A stretch of DNA of 64,000 nucleotides from Prochlorococcus sp. AG-409-J16 (lineage in GTDB: Bacteria > Cyanobacteriota > Cyanobacteriia > PCC-6307 > Cyanobiaceae). The translations under genes were made by a program, and so were the position numbers. The notes under the pieces are model-generated. The model was not told the origin of the DNA. It saw only the letters and a list, made by a program, of their open reading frames with translations, and ran no database searches. Position 1 is the stretch's first letter. Each line of letters begins with the position of its first letter. Location of the stretch: contig QCKB01000001.1 in the NCBI GenBank assembly GCA_003215655.1, positions 248,001-312,000 of the forward strand. The letters run 5' to 3'. This document shows positions 62,502-64,000 of the stretch, in pieces.

Positions 62502-64000
62502 ATGAGCGCTTTTCGCCTTGATCTAATCAGTCGTTATCTCCGGCCCCACCGCCGCACTGTGCTCCTTGGCGCTTTAGCACTTGTAGTAGTGAATATCCTC
62601 AGCGTAACTATTCCAATGGAAGTGCGCCGTGTCATTGATGGTCTTCAAGAAGGATTCTCAATTGATTCTGTTCTCAAACAGGCTGGCTTAATTGTTGCAT
62701 TGGCGAGCAGTATGGGCTTCATTCGCCTCCTATCTAGGCAACTTGTTTTTGGAGTCGGTCGACAGGTTGAAGTCGAGCTCCGACAAAGACTCTTTGATCA
62801 AATGCTTAGGCAAGAGCCAGCATGGGTTCAAGAAATAGGTAGTGGAGAAGTAATTAGCCGAGCAACTAGTGATATTGAAAATATTCGACGATTACTAGGC
62901 TTCGCCATTTTGAGTCTTACCAATACTGCACTTGCATATTGTTTTACTCTCCCGGCAATGTTCGCCATAGACCCTTGGCTGACTCTAGCTTCGTTATCTC
63001 TTTATCCCTTAATGCTCGGCACGGTTGGCCTCTTTGGAGGGAGAATGGTCCGACAACGAAAGCGCCAGCAAGAAGCTCTATCTCTTCTTAGCGAACTTAT
63101 TCAAGAAGACCTTTCAGGTATTAGCGCTATAAAGATTTATGGACAAGAACCTGCTGAAGAAAAAGCTTTCGCTGAAAGAAATAATAAATATAGAGATTCT
63201 GCAATAAATCTTGCTCGTACTGCCAGCACTTTATTCCCTTTATTACAAGGAATCTCATCTGTTTCTTTATTGCTTCTAATTTCAATTGGAAGCAGCCAAC
63301 TTCAAAGAGGTGCTCTAAGTATTGGCGGTTTAGTTGCACTTATTCTCTATGTAGAACGTCTTGTTTTCCCCACAGCGCTGCTTGGATTCACTTTAAACAC
63401 TTTCCAACTTGGCCAGGTAAGTCTCGAACGAGTTGAAGAGCTTCTAAGGCGTATTCCACTAATAAGAGATCAAAACTCCTCTCCCCACATTAAAGAAAGC
63501 CTAAAAGGCCGAATAGAAGCAAGAGGGCTGTCAATTCGCTATGAGAATTCAAACCAATGCACTTTAAAAGATTTAAATTTCTCAATCGAACCAGGAGAAC
63601 TTATAGGAGTCGTAGGACCTGTTGGATGTGGAAAAACAACTTTAGCTAGGGCCCTAGGTAGAACTATTGAGGTCCCAATGGGACAGCTATTTTTAGATGG
63701 GAATGATGTAAACAATCTACGCTTAAATGATTTGCGTAAAAATGTCGCTCTTGTTCCGCAGGAAGGATATTTATTTACAACAACCCTTGCAGAAAATCTC
63801 AAATATGGAGATCCAAAAGCATCAATGAAAAGGCTTGAAGAATCTGCAACTCAAGCTCGACTTATTGATGATATAAAGAGTTTCCCTGATGGGTTCAATA
63901 CACTTGTAGGCGAAAGAGGGATAACTCTGAGTGGAGGACAAAGACAAAGGACAGCTCTTGGGAGAGCATTATTAAGCAGCTCCCAAGTATTAGTTCTAGA
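62502..64000 (+). CDS. ABC exporter, fused permease-ATPase (MsbA-like), 3' end outside the window
   Basis: About 500 residues are present. The N-terminal six-helix domain begins FRLDLISRYLRPHRRTVLL; the ATPase domain has Walker A VGPVGCGKTTLARAL, Q-loop ALVPQEGYLF, signature LSGGQRQRTALGRALLS and the start of Walker B (VLVL, cut at the window edge). The hydrophobic helices and the ATPase on one chain fit lipid or drug half-transporters. The start is ATG 62502, or GTG 62499 directly before it. Substrate unknown. Confidence 0.9.
   Translation, partial: MSAFRLDLISRYLRPHRRTVLLGALALVVVNILSVTIPMEVRRVIDGLQEGFSIDSVLKQAGLIVALASSMGFIRLLSRQLVFGVGRQVEVELRQRLFDQMLRQEPAWVQEIGSGEVISRATSDIENIRRLLGFAILSLTNTALAYCFTLPAMFAIDPWLTLASLSLYPLMLGTVGLFGGRMVRQRKRQQEALSLLSELIQEDLSGISAIKIYGQEPAEEKAFAERNNKYRDSAINLARTASTLFPLLQGISSVSLLLLISIGSSQLQRGALSIGGLVALILYVERLVFPTALLGFTLNTFQLGQVSLERVEELLRRIPLIRDQNSSPHIKESLKGRIEARGLSIRYENSNQCTLKDLNFSIEPGELIGVVGPVGCGKTTLARALGRTIEVPMGQLFLDGNDVNNLRLNDLRKNVALVPQEGYLFTTTLAENLKYGDPKASMKRLEESATQARLIDDIKSFPDGFNTLVGERGITLSGGQRQRTALGRALLSSSQVLVL

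Noticed and set aside
1-64000. tRNA, rRNA, CRISPR or transposase genes
   Set aside because: Every gap was read for T-loop motifs, regular repeats and terminal inverted repeats, and none was found. This was by eye only.

Overview
The window reads as a chromosomal segment of a marine picocyanobacterium. Prochlorococcus is the best fit, probably a low-light lineage of moderate GC. Evidence: chlP, gun4, psb28, pcyA, a high-light-inducible (Hli) protein, a PAM68-family protein, several cyanobacterial DUF families (DUF3148, DUF3082, DUF1816, DUF3288), AT-rich spacers, tight packing with many 4-nt overlaps, and an uninterrupted dnaE. The genus call rests on recognised families and gene style, not on a database comparison.

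Layout. 1-6.5 kb: end of a peptidoglycan carboxypeptidase gene, then chlP, glyS, sir and a VanX-type dipeptidase. 6.5-12 kb: a 350-bp spacer with DnaA-box-like sites, then a leftward block recG, unknown protein, tsf, rpsB. 12-17 kb: a leftward block pcyA, devBCA-type exporter, a 51-residue basic protein and a family 2 glycosyltransferase. 17-22.5 kb: a rightward pair of M16 proteins (one with and one without the zinc motif), a SipA-like protein on the other strand, then bioY, lspA and a membrane GTPase. 22.4-26 kb: a PLP decarboxylase, tadA and a serine/alanine-glyoxylate aminotransferase. 26-28 kb: glnA behind a textbook NtcA-activated promoter and followed by a 54-bp perfect palindrome. 28-36 kb: small unknown proteins, a methyltransferase, a HATPase anti-sigma-type kinase, gun4, mnmH, psb28 and two tandem AI-2E-family permeases. 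36-42 kb: a long leftward run rsmA, ispE, DUF3082, pdhB, secD, secF. 42-46.5 kb: an accessory-looking stretch with hli, small unknown genes, rlmH and a LexA-box-preceded umuDC. 46.6-57.4 kb: dnaG, an EamA permease, a secreted glycine-zipper protein, ruvA, rpsO, PAM68-like, dnaE, gatA, DUF1816. 57.6-64 kb: rlmB, Mini-III, a STAS protein, carA, trpD (with an attenuator-like leader), DUF3288 and the start of an ABC exporter.

Most of the window is core metabolism: translation (glyS, tsf, rpsB, rpsO, gatA, tadA, rsmA, rlmH, rlmB, mnmH), replication and repair (recG, dnaG, dnaE, ruvA, umuDC), secretion (secDF, lspA), and nitrogen and amino-acid metabolism (glnA, carA, trpD). No tRNA, rRNA, CRISPR array or insertion sequence was recognised. 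No wholly new multi-gene system stands out. The most interesting signals are regulatory DNA: the NtcA promoter, the trpD leader, the LexA box, the long perfect palindromes and the DnaA-box-like cluster. Several antiparallel gene overlaps and small uncharacterised proteins also merit attention.
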